Shown: positions 1 to 18,373, counted from the first letter of the stretch. The stretch: 64,000 nt of DNA from Aspidiotus rigidus (GCA_035079385.1 JAVHKY010000018.1:3348001-3412000), one strand, 5' to 3'. The notes: a model not told the origin generated them from the letters alone. Numbers and translations are program-made.

Positions 1-324
1 TATATTATATCAAGTAAGTAAACCTGATACAGGAAGAAGAAACAGGAAAGAAGACAATGGAATGCTTTGACTACTGACAAGTCAGCACAAGCCTCAAGGC
101 AGCATTCCAAGTGGAGTTTTTTTGTTTTTTTTTTTTTACCATCACCATATATTTCATAAAGACATTACAATATTGATACATATTAATGCAATTAACAAAT
201 ATAGGTTTTCAAATAATTTACAACGGCAAAGCCCAACCACTTCTTAAATAAATCTGAGTTCAAGACTACATGGTACCTGCCTTCATAATAACGAACGCCG
301 AGAAGAGTCGAAATTAACATCCGT
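1..324. other. No gene seen at left edge
   Basis: I see no coding region, RNA gene or transposon end here. The stretch holds a T-rich run near 117-138 followed by AT-rich sequence. It lies downstream of the minus-strand ORF that ends at 325 and could be its 3' flank. Confidence 0.4.
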
Positions 325-899
325 TTACCACTTGACATGTGCAGCGTGAAAAGCTTCCTGAAGATCGAAAGGAAGCTCCAAATGGGCTTGAAGATTAGAC
401 TCCATCAAGAACCTTGATTGCCAAAAAGGGCCTGCGAAAAGGAAGAGTGTAATTGGCAAATCACGGGAAGGATCAGAAGTGCGAATATTGTCAAAACGGC
501 GAACTCTTGAATACAAGTCAATATTGAAACGTCCACGGCTATTGCACTGACCCATATAACTACCGCGCATCCCCTTGGCATCATACTTCTGCCGAATCAT
601 CTTATTTTGACGACGAACCGCAGTATTTGACCAACCAGAGAAGATCTCATGACAATGCTCGAAATCCAATGCATTAACCAACTGACTCGACTGACTCCTT
701 CGGGGTGGAACAACTGGGAAAACACCTCCATCAACAGTCATACCTCGCTCATGAGGAGTTTGAGGTTTATTATGGGGAGGCAGTCTCTACTGTCAAGCCC
801 ATCCTGGCTGGAGTTCCTCACAATAAATGCAGCAAAATTATCTTCTTTTGAAATACGGGTTGTGTGCCAGTCCTGGCGTGCATTTATGGCGTTCGTCAT
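325..899 (-). CDS. Unidentified pair of overlapping minus-strand ORFs
   Basis: Two frames look coding and read leftwards. The first runs from an ATG at 899 to a TGA at 738-740 (53 residues). The second starts with an ATG at 741 that overlaps that TGA as ATGA, and runs to 325 (138 residues, with motifs such as FEHCHEIFSGWSN and GRFNIDLYSRVRR). The composition is ordinary globular protein, charged and low in repeats, which is unusual beside the surrounding AT-rich filler. I do not recognise a family. The overlap could be one broken gene with a frameshift near 740, a two-exon gene, or a relic of a mobile or viral sequence. No promoter or polyadenylation signal was assigned. No function is proposed. 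Confidence 0.3.
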
Positions 900-3800
900 G
901 GTTTCAACGTCGTATCAGTTTTTTTCCATGACGGGAGGGGAACTGGCGATCAATATAATTTTATGAGGCGTGCACTTATATATTTCCCCAATAGTTTTTG
1001 AGTTATCAATACACAGCCTTTTATGGCAATTCCGTGGGAAAGATCCATCATAATTATGGCGTTGTGTCACTACCTAAAACGTTATTGAACGGTACCTACG
1101 TGTCTACCACACGGTTTGTTGGATACTACCACAAGATCGCGCTGCGTGTTAAGACGTGGGTGTAACGGACAAGGCTGCTTAGCTAAGCCGAAGCCATTAG
1201 CCGTTAGCCGACCAATTTTCATCCAAAATTAGCTAGCCGTTAGCTAACTAAGGAAATCATGTTGCCCATATTTCTTGAGCCCTTAACAGGCCTTTCACAC
1301 ACAAAAAAACAGCAGTAAAGAGAAAGGTATCTATTGTACATATAGTAGAGGTAAGTACTTCTATCTTGGTCGACATTTGTCAATCAAACTACTCACAGTA
1401 TCAATAGTTTCAAGAAAAATCATCGATACTATTACTAATACCTGTATAGCCAACTCATACGCCCATTAGTCTAGTATTGAAATTGGCCATCTCTTCTTTG
1501 AAAGTGTTAAAAAATTTTCAAATTTTTTCCGATATAAAATGATGTAATTTAGAGAAGTGACGACTGTGTTCAATTCCAAATTTGGACCTGTTGAGCGCCA
1601 GCAGTCAGATTGTTTGTATTTTGTAATTGTAACTGAGTATAGCTCTAGCGTTGTGAGAACGTAACTCCGGTGAGTCCAAAACCGACATTAAGAGACCGTT
1701 TTAATTGAATCAATGCGTTTTTTTGAAAGTTATGGTCATACATATTCAAAAAGGTTGTAGTAATCTTTGTACTTGATTAGTATACAAGCATTTTAAAGAC
1801 TGTTACGACTAACCTCGCCCGCGTCTCCAAACCTCATACTTGAAGAAGGTGTGCTGCAGTCTATCATCCCGGTCCTGATCTTACTGTAGACACGATTGCT
1901 GCTCAACTTCATCCATTTTGTATAGGTATTTGTTGAAACACCCATACGCAGTCACCATTTGTATGAGATGAAAATTCGGCTGGCGATGGTCCCAGTCCAC
2001 TCACTCGTCAACATCTTGTATTCGCGATGCGAGTCTACGGGCCGTTTTTCGTCCGAGAGAGTCGCTCTCTCACTTGGCAAATAAAATAAGGAATAATATA
2101 CCATTATATTTAGGATATTACAATTTTTAAGAAGGTAGTAGTTACAATGTTTTTCTTTTTTTCTTCTTCCGGTTATTCCTTTACATTGAAACTAATTTAT
2201 AAAAAGGTACCGACAAAAAGTAATAGGTAAGAAAGGTTTGTCATTAAGAAGGATGGGTTAATTCCTTAAATTATATTCTCGTAAATCTTCAGGCCTACTT
2301 TTAATTTTTCCTTAGGGCATTTGAATATGCACTTATGTTACAATGAGTATGTTAGCCAAATATACTTTCTCAATTTCTGATGGAAAAAATATTAGGCGCG
2401 AGTTTCACTTCCCCTCCGTCCCTTATCCTCTTAACTCAAGCTAATTGATATCAAATATACTTATTATATTGAATCTTTTCGTAATTTTAAATATTCCAAG
2501 TACGCCGATCTACTTATATTTCAGAGAGTATATCCGTAAGAAGTCGCAGAGAGCGGAACGAATATTAAATAATGGTAACAAAATAAGCACCGAAGTGTAG
2601 ACGTAATTATATTTCTAATGAAAAAAATCCAGAAATAAAAATAAATACTGCTGGAAGGTACCGGTATTGCGGAAATGTCTCGCGGTCGTGATTTGGGTTC
2701 GTATACCTAGTCTTCTTCGTAATTTCAAACACGAAAAAAAGGTCGCGTCTACTTCTAGAAATCAAAAAAAATTGGTTTCCTGAATGCAGAAACTTCGTAA
2801 TCTTTCTTGCCTGAAGTTTTAAGCCCGTCGTATTAAGTTGGATACTTTTTTGCACATAAGGTACCTACAAAGCTGAAAAGGAACAGTCGCACACGTTTCG
2901 AATACGAACGGTGGTTCACGCCTTGATGACAGCCCACAAATAAGATTATGCTAATGATTATTGCTTTTTAATTATGACACTGATGCAACCAAAATTAAAT
3001 TCAACTTCTTACTTACCTACATCTCGCTATTATAAATGCGAATGTATTCGAATCCTTTTGTAAATATTGAAATTTTTTTTACACGTTTCTAGCAAGGGAT
3101 ACAAATTCCTTTTAACGGAGGCTTGCAATACAACTCCATCGATCGGAACCGTGATTGGAAGGGTTATAGTACTGCCAAAAAGTGAATAAGACAAATTAAT
3201 ATAAACGCTATTTTGATGGGAGAAGAAAAAAAAAGGAAACACCATAAAAGAGAACAAAATCTCTTCTTTTTTTCTCCAAATGTTGTGCAGTATAAATTGA
3301 TGAAGAAAACAAGATACATCGTTATGTTATTGAATTACTAAATAATTTTTCATTCATTTTTACATACAGAAAAACACGCCGATGAAGAAGATTGGACAGC
3401 CGCAGATTTATTCCCGCGCCACGTACTTTTGCTTAAATTACATCCACGATACTTTCGTAGCGTATGCTTATATTCTTGCAGAAATTTGCACCATACTGCG
3501 GGCTTGTTTCAGAATTTTGAAAAATGGTCGAAATCTACACGTTATGTAAATAGATAGCGGAAAAAAGCAACGGTATAACGAAAGAAATATGATGCGCTCG
3601 TGCATCTATACAGTTATTATACCGAGAAAATGATGATACAGCATTTTATACTTGAATAATAGATATGTACAAAACGTAGAATTGTTATAGCACGTGCTTC
3701 ACATTTGAGGAGACTCTCATTTAGGAGACTCGAACCATTTATAACTATTTTAGTGAATACAATTTAATTAATGTCACCATATTTATGATGGTAAGCTTGT

Positions 3801-6800
3801 CTTGTCCAAAACAACCTTCAAGTTACGAAAGCCGCGGTCGTGTTTCTGATTTTGAGTAGGTATAGAAATTTTTCATTAAATCTTTGAAAAAAAGACTTCT
3901 CACGTAGCATGAAATAAAAAATATTTAAGCTTCTGCTATTACTTTTTTTTTCATAAAATTAACGAGCTTTACATCTACACTTAGTCTCGAAAATATGATT
4001 TTATCATGAACATGAAAAAAAAATCGAGCACCTATTTTCTTTAACCTGCCTATAATCTCAATATGAAAAATTATTGCAAGATTGTCCCCATAACCTACTC
4101 ATTGCCCCAAAATTGAAATTTCACGCAATTCCCTTTTTTTATAGCTTCAAAATTAGATATTAAATTAAAATTTCATTTCTATATTTTTTTTTTATTATAA
4201 TAATTTTATTGAATAAAATAGAATTAATGACGAGTGTCAATGTATTTTTATTTGATTTTTCAAATTTAAATAGACAATTTTATTTTGATAAATTCAATTC
4301 ATAGGCAAATTTCAAGAATTATCTGTATTATTACAATATTTCAATAATTGAAATTTTTTTTATTTTATGAAAATAATGATTATAATTAATCTATCAATCA
4401 AATTTAAATCTATCGATAATTTTGGAGTTCAAAATTCATACAAGTTGTTTTGACAACCCCTTCCCCCTCTTCTTAAAACCATAGCCCACAAGTCAAGTAC
4501 TTGATGTAGGAAACAGGATTCCTGTGTAACTTTCCCGAATACCTAGCCCTGACTCCCTTAGAAATCACCATTTGCTGCAAGGACAGTAGGTTCCTGGGAC
4601 CTACCCTCCTATCAAACAGGTTCTCTGCCAACTCCCCTCCCACCAGTAATATTGATATGTTCAAGCCTGACGAAAGGAGAGAAATTCGAAAATTTCCATA
4701 GAAACCAATCAACCTACTTCACTTAAATGCGTCGCAAAATCTTCATTATTGAAGCCTCGAGCAAAATGATCGTGATAAAGTAATTGAGAAATAAGGAGTA
4801 TTCATTGTATCCAATTACTAGACTAATTTTCCTTCTTTCAGGCGCCAATAGTGAAGTTTTTCCCAAAACGAAAACAGTTCTGAGAAACGAGTTTTCTCCA
4901 ATAGGTCTACTTCAACCTTTCAAAATGAACCCACAAAAAGGAAAGACAGTCACCAAATAACTTAAATAAAAGTACCACTTACACATGGCCACCTACTTAC
5001 CAGAAAGAAGGAAGAACTTCCTATTTTACGATACCTACGCCAAAGATGGATTATTTTAACGAATGAATAAAATCATGAATAATATTTTTGATTAGTCGAA
5101 AAATAAACTTTCCACTTTTTTCCAGTCGACCACAATTTTTTTATCAGAATAAGTAGAACTTTTTTTTAATTTTTGGCCAGACATGTATACTCTTCGTCAT
5201 GGTTTGATCAAAGGAATTCCTTCTTTCTCGATAAATTTGTACAAAAATCGTCTTGAATAGGAAACGTAGGTATTTCAAATCATTCGTTCGGGATTTAATC
5301 GTGATTGGAGCTCTGCTCGTTTTTTTTATTTTTCGTTCTCGTTCAGATATTTGGGAAAAATAAGAGAGAAAAATGACAACTTATCATAATATTACATTTT
5401 GAGGAACAGCTCGACTGCAGTACAGCGAGAACAAAAAATAAACTGGAAGAGAAAATGATGTGTCATTATTAGCTGTATCATCTGATGTGGTCGGTTTCGC
5501 ATGCGGAACAGTTCCAGCATACAAGTGTTGTACACCACAAACTCCTTTCTTACCGAAAAGCTACACGCGACCCTCCTCCTATATCGCGAAAAAATCATCG
5601 TTGACGCAACGCCGAGAATATGTTCAGTATTTTCTTCTCTTCCCCATCGGGGCGAACGTTTGAAAACTCCATCTGTCATAATTTTTTCCTCTCAATCGAC
5701 TTCTTATCGACACCTTTTAGTGGTCATCGTATCCATCAATTAAATTGAATATCGCAACAAGAAGGAATTTATCTTTCTTCTGCCTTTTTTTTTTTTTTTT
5801 CTTCTTCTTTTCTTTCGTTTCGGAATGGCAACATGTCTTCTTGAAAAGTGAGCATATGCGGTCTCAATTCGGGTAGTTTCTATCGATAGAAGATTTTTTT
5901 ACAGTACGATAATGTTCGAGGTGAATGAACGTAAGGAAAGTTCTCCCCCTATGTTGAACGTCATCTGTCTGAGGCCGTACTCTGTCTTTAATTCATTTTT
6001 TGATTCCAGATTCGAGAACTTAATTGAAGGTTGGACAATATTTCCAGGATGACTAACACAAAAAAAAAATAAAAAATTATTATTGATACCTACAAGATTT
6101 TAGGTATGAACAACATTTAAAAAGAAATAGTATGAACTCTACGCTTATGATCTTTAATGAAATTTTGATACTCAGAAATCTATATGTCTCAAACTCTTCC
6201 AGGTCCTCACTACAACGGAGAGTCTATAGCGTACCTAAGACTCTAACGCATTAGTTTGAGGAAATCAAATTTTCTTCCAAGAGTTAAGCATAAAAAATAG
6301 CCTTTTCTCGCTCATAGAATAAGTAAGTACCGTGGAATATATTTATTTAAAATTTCAAAATTTCAAATTATTTTTCCTCGTCTAGGACTTCAAAACCTCA
6401 TGACACACTTGATAAAATCGCTTGTAACAAGATACAAAAATAATTGTTGAATACTAGATACGTATTATGATAAAAATTCTTCTTTAAAGTGAAACAAAAT
6501 ACCTAAAGTACTTTACGCCGAGAATTTATTAACGGAGGGCATTTACCTTCAAAAGTTTAATATGAGACTTTCTTGATTTTTCTTTTTATTACGCAGCTTA
6601 ATATTTTCCAAGAAAAAAACAATTGTTTCTAAAATTTATCAACGTTTTTGACTTTGTTTATCAGTTCTCTTCGTTTATCCTTTTCTCGTAGAATTGAGTG
6701 TAAATGAAAGAAATAACTCGCAAGTCTACTTAACATTGTTGAGTATGGTAAAATACAATATTTTAACGACTTTTTTGCATCATAAAATATGAGCGAATTT

Positions 6801-7490
6801 ATTCGTGAAAAGATAGGTATTTCATCAGTTTGTATTTTCGTGAGCTACAAAATGTCCGAGCCGTTAATTAGTTTCTATAGTACCTACTATGTAGACAAAT
6901 TTAAAAATATTCGGGCTTATTGTCAATTTCTTACCCAATCGACACGCCTCCAAGAACATGCATCGTACAATTACAAGGCTTCTACCTTCTACTAAGTATG
7001 ACAACGAAGACGCGTGATGAATGTTAGAAAATTTCGAAATGCCACGTTCCTGATTTCTAACGTGATTTTCGCGTAAAGTCGACGCTCATTAAAGCGTACA
7101 TACCTAAAAGGATAAACGTCGACGAAAAGTAGCTGCAAAATAGACGCTACTTACAACAGCAGTACCTACCCTACTTCTCACTTTAGCAGCTGTACTCAAA
7201 AATGTGCAGACGGGGATATAACTACGATGTCAGGCAACACACCGAGAAATAAATCATCGTTTGACAAGCTTCATCTTTTCCGTATCACTCTGTCATCATC
7301 CTTTCAACAATGTTTTCGTTCGTACTCTAGGTACTCGCAGAATATATTTTCAACAAAATCTTGTTTTTGTTCTTTGATTTTGAGCATTTCTGTAATTCTG
7401 TCTCATGGTTTCGCCTACAACTCGTTCCAATGATGCCAGGTGGCAGCATTTCCGGGAACCCCATCCAGGGGTGGGGAATGGAGAATCAGT
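900..7490. other. Long AT-rich stretch without recognisable genes
   Basis: The ORFs here are short, mutually overlapping on both strands and low in complexity, so I read them as chance. There is a cluster of TTAGC/TAGCCG microrepeats at about 1174-1260. Many homopolymer A and T runs occur, notably between 3900 and 4400. The words GTACCTAC and AGGTACC recur through the stretch. I found no convincing transposon termini. Distant unrecognised exons or regulatory DNA could be present, but nothing in the sequence supports a specific call. Confidence 0.4.
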
Positions 7491-7499
7491 TTATTCAAT

Positions 7500-8100
7500 T
7501 ATATCTAATTCGTACTATTTGTATTTGAAGGCCCCATAATTTGTAACCCCGCCAACTGTAAAGGATAACTATGTGATTTTGCGAAAATTTGTAGGTGAAC
7601 TTCGATTCATGATAATCTTCAATGACTCCTCGGATAGTTCTAAAATAGATCTGAGTGCCATTGTATAACCTTGGATGAAAGTATTTCTCCTACTAAAATA
7701 CAGGAGAACGCCATTGGCAGTTCTCACAGAATGCAAATAATTTATGATTTATGAAATTATATGCTTGGTTCTTCAGAAATTCTATATTATTTTTGAAAAT
7801 TGGCTTCTCGTAGCCTTTACCGAATGGATTCCGACAATTCATGAAAGAGAAAATTTCATCAAGTTGAAGCAGAAAGTTAGTAGTGGCTGCTGATCCGTCA
7901 AACTGGTGAAATTCATCTTGGCGTAAAAATTCAATGGTATCTGCTACAGAGCTACTAAATAGTTTAATAATATACTTGACATTCATTTTATTATGAAAAT
8001 GAATATGCGTTCTGCAAACTTTATTGGCCTATCGAATGAGTTCCACATGATACTTCCAATCTATGATCTGTACATTTTCATCATTAGAGAAAATTAGAAA
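7500..8100 (-). pseudogene. P-element (THAP9-like) transposase relic, C-terminal half
   Basis: Reading leftwards, conceptual fragments match the RNase H-like and C-terminal part of P-element/THAP9 transposases. They are IIDWKYHVELIR, then ANKVCRTHIHFHNKMNVK, then an open frame at 7986-7693 containing LFSSSVADTIEF, FDGSAATTNF and NCRNPFGKGYEKP, then TFIQGYTMALRSI, then FTYKFSQNHIVILYS. In intact family members these segments follow one another in this order. Here they are broken by an in-frame stop (R-stop-A, near 8030) and by at least one frameshift below 7693. No THAP zinc finger, terminal inverted repeat or target duplication was found, so only part of the element survives. The family assignment rests on order and wording of motifs, not on a database search. 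Confidence 0.7.
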
Positions 8101-8489
8101 CTGTTAATATGCAGTTATAAGAGAAATAGAGAAAATTTATAAAACGTGCAGTGAATGCGCCAAATTTAAATCTTCTCACTACTGCTCTTCGTTCAACAAT
8201 GCATAAATATTGTTCGAATTCACTTGAATTTTAAAAAATCTCTGTGTTTTTAAATTTCAATTGACTTAATATCTGAATGCATAAATACATTCGTTATACG
8301 GCTTCTCAATCGCGAGTTTGGAACACAGCTTTAATTCTATTTTTCTCGTAAGTTCTTCCATAGACTACACTTAATGGATAATTTCCGCCAAAAACTGAAC
8401 ATAATCCCACATCTCCTGGAACTTTATTTATACAACTTAGACAAATTTGCGAGATTACAAAATTAAAAATTTATAACAATATTCTACTG
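8100..8489. other. 3' flank of ACBD6 and spacer
   Basis: AT-rich, with no ORF of note. It lies between the ACBD6 stop codon and the P-element relic and probably contains the ACBD6 3' UTR. Confidence 0.4.
8423..8428 (-). terminator. Polyadenylation signal AATAAA downstream of ACBD6
   Basis: The plus strand reads TTTATT, so the minus strand reads AATAAA, 62 bases beyond the ACBD6 stop codon. It is the only canonical AATAAA I see on the minus strand between the METTL23 stop and this point. It could therefore serve the last gene only or a longer transcript. Confidence 0.5.
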
Positions 8490-9176
8490 TCACTTGAAAA
8501 GATCCGCGAGCGCTGGTACCTCTGCTAAATCTTTCGGTGTTTTTCCTTCAGCATCTTCTGCTTTAATATCAGCCCCGAATTGGATGAGTAAGCGACTAAT
8601 TTCGATATGACCACAAGCTGCAGCATAATGCAGAGGTGTCTGTTGCTCGTTGTCCCTACAATTGATATCAATTTTTTGGTTTTCGATCAAATACTTGACT
8701 ATATCCTCGAATCCGCGATCGGCAGCCCAATGTAGTAAAGATAAGCCGTCTTCATCTCGAAGATTGGTAAGCGACGACCCGTATTCCTTTAATCTGCTCA
8801 CATTGTTCTCTTTGACCCAATCGAATGCGTCTTTCGCCGATTCTGCCAAGTCACTTTCCTTGCTCATTGTGCTCACAGATACCCAGCTATTCGTACCCGA
8901 TTTATCTTCCGAATTCCAATCGGAGACCGACTCATCTAGCACATGGATATAACTCTGCATAGCATCCGTTTTGGTCATACCGGCTAGCTTTGACCACCAT
9001 TTCCATTTGAACCGTGATCGAAAATCAAAAACGCCGGGTTTAGGCGTGTTACAATCCCCAATCGTAGCTTGCTTGTAAAATCCGTACAAGCGAACTAATA
9101 AGTCTTGATCTAATTTCGAAGAATTACTGCCAACATAATCACAGGCTTTTTCAAATTCGTCCTTTAAATTGACCAT
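8490..9176 (-). CDS. ACBD6: Acyl-CoA-binding domain-containing protein 6 homologue
   Basis: Single-exon gene of 228 residues starting at an ATG (9174-9176). Residues about 3-95 form an acyl-CoA-binding domain: LVRLYGFYKQATIGD, NTPKPG, then FKWKWWSKLAGMTKTDAM and YI correspond to the ligand-binding helices of the family (most members have YKW-x-A-W; here it is FKWKWW). Residues about 140-228 hold two ankyrin repeats (GLSLLHWAADRGFEDIVKYL and QTPLHYAAACGHIEISRLL) and the start of a third (GKTPKDLAE). This ACB plus C-terminal ankyrin layout defines ACBD6, a cytosolic/nuclear carrier of long-chain acyl-CoA that in vertebrates supports protein N-myristoylation. Length is a little below the human protein (about 280). 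It is the last of three minus-strand genes. Its ATG lies 74 bases beyond the SLIRP stop, and a splice-acceptor-like tract sits just upstream. Confidence 0.9.
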   Translation of the reverse strand: MVNLKDEFEKACDYVGSNSSKLDQDLLVRLYGFYKQATIGDCNTPKPGVFDFRSRFKWKWWSKLAGMTKTDAMQSYIHVLDESVSDWNSEDKSGTNSWVSVSTMSKESDLAESAKDAFDWVKENNVSRLKEYGSSLTNLRDEDGLSLLHWAADRGFEDIVKYLIENQKIDINCRDNEQQTPLHYAAACGHIEISRLLIQFGADIKAEDAEGKTPKDLAEVPALADLFK

Positions 9177-9183
9177 ATTTAAA

Positions 9184-9212
9184 TCTTTGATCGAGGAAAA
9201 AAAAAAAAAAAA
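9184..9212 (-). promoter_or_regulatory. Splice-acceptor-like tract before ACBD6 start
   Basis: On the minus strand a run of 16 T (9212-9197) is followed by CCTCGATCAAAG, then nine bases and the ATG. A pyrimidine tract ending in AG this close to a start codon suggests that the ACBD6 5' UTR is joined here by splicing to an upstream leader. I cannot see which donor it would use. Confidence 0.35.
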
Positions 9213-9250
9213 CTACTTAATGACTAACAAAATATTAAACGAAGAAAATC

Positions 9251-9508
9251 TTATTCGGTAGGCTGTATCACAACGTGATGTCCTTCAATAATATGATACG
9301 GACGCTTCAACACAGCCTCCACGCTATCGGGCGAGGAGAAGGAAACGTAACCAAAACCTTTTGATAATCCGGTTTCTTTATCAAATAAAACACGGACTAG
9401 AGACACTTGTCCATATTCTGCAAAATATTTTCTCAATTCGCTGGTATTGACTGTCCAAGGTAGATTAGAAACGAAAATTTTGTTCAATTGACGCACCGCA
9501 CCAGACAT
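9251..9508 (-). CDS. SLIRP: SLIRP-like mitochondrial RNA-binding protein
   Basis: Single RRM protein of 85 residues. I take the ATG at 9506-9508 as start because the frame further upstream opens with TTG, not ATG. The domain fills the protein. RNP2 is KIFVSNLP (about residues 10-17) and RNP1 is KGFGYVSF (about 51-58), with LPWTVNTSELRKYFAEYG between beta 1 and helix 1. The family (SRA stem-loop-interacting RNA-binding protein) pairs with LRPPRC in mitochondria and stabilises mitochondrial mRNAs; the human protein is 109 residues. LPWTV followed by a helix ending in KYF is typical of SLIRP rather than of nuclear single-RRM proteins, but a one-RRM family call from sequence alone carries some doubt. 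It lies between METTL23 (34 bases upstream) and ACBD6 (74 bases downstream) on the same strand. Confidence 0.8.
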   Translation of the reverse strand: MSGAVRQLNKIFVSNLPWTVNTSELRKYFAEYGQVSLVRVLFDKETGLSKGFGYVSFSSPDSVEAVLKRPYHIIEGHHVVIQPTE

Positions 9509-9543
9509 AATTTTTGGATTTAGAAGACTCGTCAATTCAATGA

Positions 9544-10680
9544 CTATAACTTTCGAGTGATCTTGAGTAAATGAAAGGTACGATTTTGCACTAATTCGTT
9601 AATATCGACCCCAGAATCGCGTCCCAAATCTTCGATAGGAATATATGTACAAGTTAGATTCCACTTCTCGAGTAAATGCTCGATAGAGTGATCAGAGACT
9701 CGTTCCTGGTACACGGTCAAGAAATACGCTTCAGGATTTCGTTCGAATAAGAAAGAGATTGTCGCAATTATGTCTTCGAAATTTTTCGGTTCGTAAAAAC
9801 AATCGGAAGCGATAATCAAGTTAACGGGTTTCAATTTGATAACAGTGCTCGTAAACAATCCCCAAGTCAGACCGATGACTTGAACTTGACTCTCAGGTAG
9901 TTCGTTTAATTGGCAAGCTTTTTCTAGATAATGAATACTCTTTGGAAGTAGGGCGCTGTCCGATAAGGTTACGAATGCGCCGCACTTCGCTGCTAGAAGC
10001 CCTGGTAATGCGGTACCGGCTCCTAGTTCGAGAACGTGTTTACCGATAACTTCGCTCTTATGTTCCCACAAATAGAGAGCTAATATTGGAGCCGACGGCC
10101 AAGTGTACGAACTGTAACTAGCTTCTAGAACCTAAAACACAAATGAAGATCAGAATTAAAAATAACATTGAACCGTAAGTTGAAGTATGTATATTTCTTC
10201 CGAGAAAAAAAGTACGGAGACAATATATTTCTAGTCCTGTCGAATGGATGTCTTTCGCGATATCAAATTCTAATGAAATAGAGAACTTCTTCGAAGTTAT
10301 GAGTCCATGATTTCACCAACGCTACAGGCACGTTTCCGACTTTAGCATGCAAATACAGGTCTGTAGCTTTCCTACTTTCATTGATCAAATTCAATCGAAT
10401 GCCGACGTCACACACAGAATATGGAGCAGAGGATTCAAATTTTTGATTTAACAAACAAACTTGTGACGAGAAATCCAACGGCAATGTACGAATATAAATG
10501 GAAGTAATGGATGAACATATCGTAATTCCAGTAGCCAAGATGAAATACGACTGAATCGGTAGTATACGAAGGGATGCTTACTTCTATAATCTTCACTTCA
10601 ACTGTATCTTCTTTCTGGAGTACTTCGTCGTACGAATGTAACGAAAATACTTTTATTTGCTCAGAGGAACTCTCAGACAT
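9544..10680 (-). CDS. METTL23: METTL23-like methyltransferase (two coding exons)
   Basis: Exon 1 is 10680-10582 (33 codons from ATG, donor GTAAGC). Exon 2 is 10131-9544 (acceptor TTTTAG), giving 228 residues in phase. Residues about 30-55 read VLEASYSSYTWPSAPILALY, equivalent to the family's DARYGMYVWPCA segment. Then come SAM-binding motif I VLELGAGTALPGLLAAKCG, the acidic end of beta 2 (TLSDS), a GLTWG segment, and LIIASDCFYEPKNFEDI. These are hallmarks of METTL23, a seven-beta-strand methyltransferase of the lysine/arginine protein-MTase group reported to act on histone H3R17. Length matches the family. The stop codon is 35 bases before the SLIRP start codon. The 450-base intron contains overlapping ORFs that I treat as chance. 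Confidence 0.9.
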
Positions 10681-11000
10681 TTACTAAACCGATGAACTTC
10701 ACGTGCTAATTTCTATCATTTTGCTATCAAAAATTTCATCATTGATTCAAAAATTCCACGCAAGTTACCAGGTCTCTCGTTTGCTAGAAATTCAAAAGAA
10801 AGCCTCAATTCTATTGGCTTTTTGCTATATGATGCAATGATTCTAATCTCTGATTGGTGGACATTTCGCTGACGTCACTGAAATCTCGACGATTTTCGAT
10901 CTTTTCTGAGATTTGACAACGCAGCACCAAAATATGTACGATACCATACACACAAACAAACGTTCTGTCGGAAAGAAAAAAAATACTCACAGGAAGACCA
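10681..11000. promoter_or_regulatory. Divergent promoter region between METTL23 and Sfmbt
   Basis: The METTL23 ATG points left and Sfmbt points right, with about 1 kb between start codons. A perfect CRE palindrome TGACGTCA lies at 10870-10877, near the middle of the likely shared promoter. No TATA box stands out. The Sfmbt 5' UTR may begin near 10990-11090, with a possible donor GTAAGA at 11094. This is inferred and unproven. Confidence 0.45.
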
Positions 11001-11698
11001 CCGAAGAGCTAGCACAAAGGTTTTCTTTTCAAGCGGTGTAACGAAGAAATTTTGTGAAACTTCCTCGGAGTCGGACGAAAATGTAACGATAGAGTAAGAG
11101 TTGAATTGTTCTCAAATTATTTTAGTTAAATGAATGGAAGATGTATCATGTATGCATTAAGTACTCTTCAAGACTGAATTGTAACGACAATATTTCAACT
11201 ATTCATTTTTGTAGATAATGGTATCTACCCGACTTGTACATTATTACGCGTCTAAATTTACTACCTGAACGTTCGGGGATGGAAATTCCTACGAGAGAAG
11301 GTAATCCAGTTGCAGTTATTAGTTTGAACAATATACAAATTTCTTTATGCATTTCAATGAGTATTTAGTGACTCGCGTGGTCCATATTTTCGGTTAATTT
11401 GATCCGAACTATTATTGGTTGTGGAACCTGCTGTCTTTCAAGTACGAAACGTGTATCAAGAATACGGAATTTGAAAATTCGTAAACATCGATATCTTATT
11501 GTACGATGGTGACTTCCAGACCCTGTCATTATTATCAACGAAAATTTTATATTTCGTAAAGTTCCTCTGTGAATGATTGGTTGTACACAAATTTTGGGAT
11601 CGCAATCCTGACTACATGCGATCGTATCTTTCGTTGGTTTATTATTATGTGATTTAATTAATATTTTAAGATCGCCTTTTTTATTCGTTCTGTTCCTC
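11001..11698 (+). other. Sfmbt 5' region, probable UTR and intron
   Basis: No coding exon upstream of the chosen ATG at 11699 is supported. A minus-strand ORF at 11365-11700 overlaps this stretch but has no family features and I treat it as chance. Confidence 0.35.

Positions 11699-18373
<6,675 letters not shown>

Noticed and set aside
10263..10538. 91-codon minus-strand ORF in the METTL23 intron
   Set aside because: It lies between exon 1 and exon 2, which join cleanly in phase. Its product has no family features.
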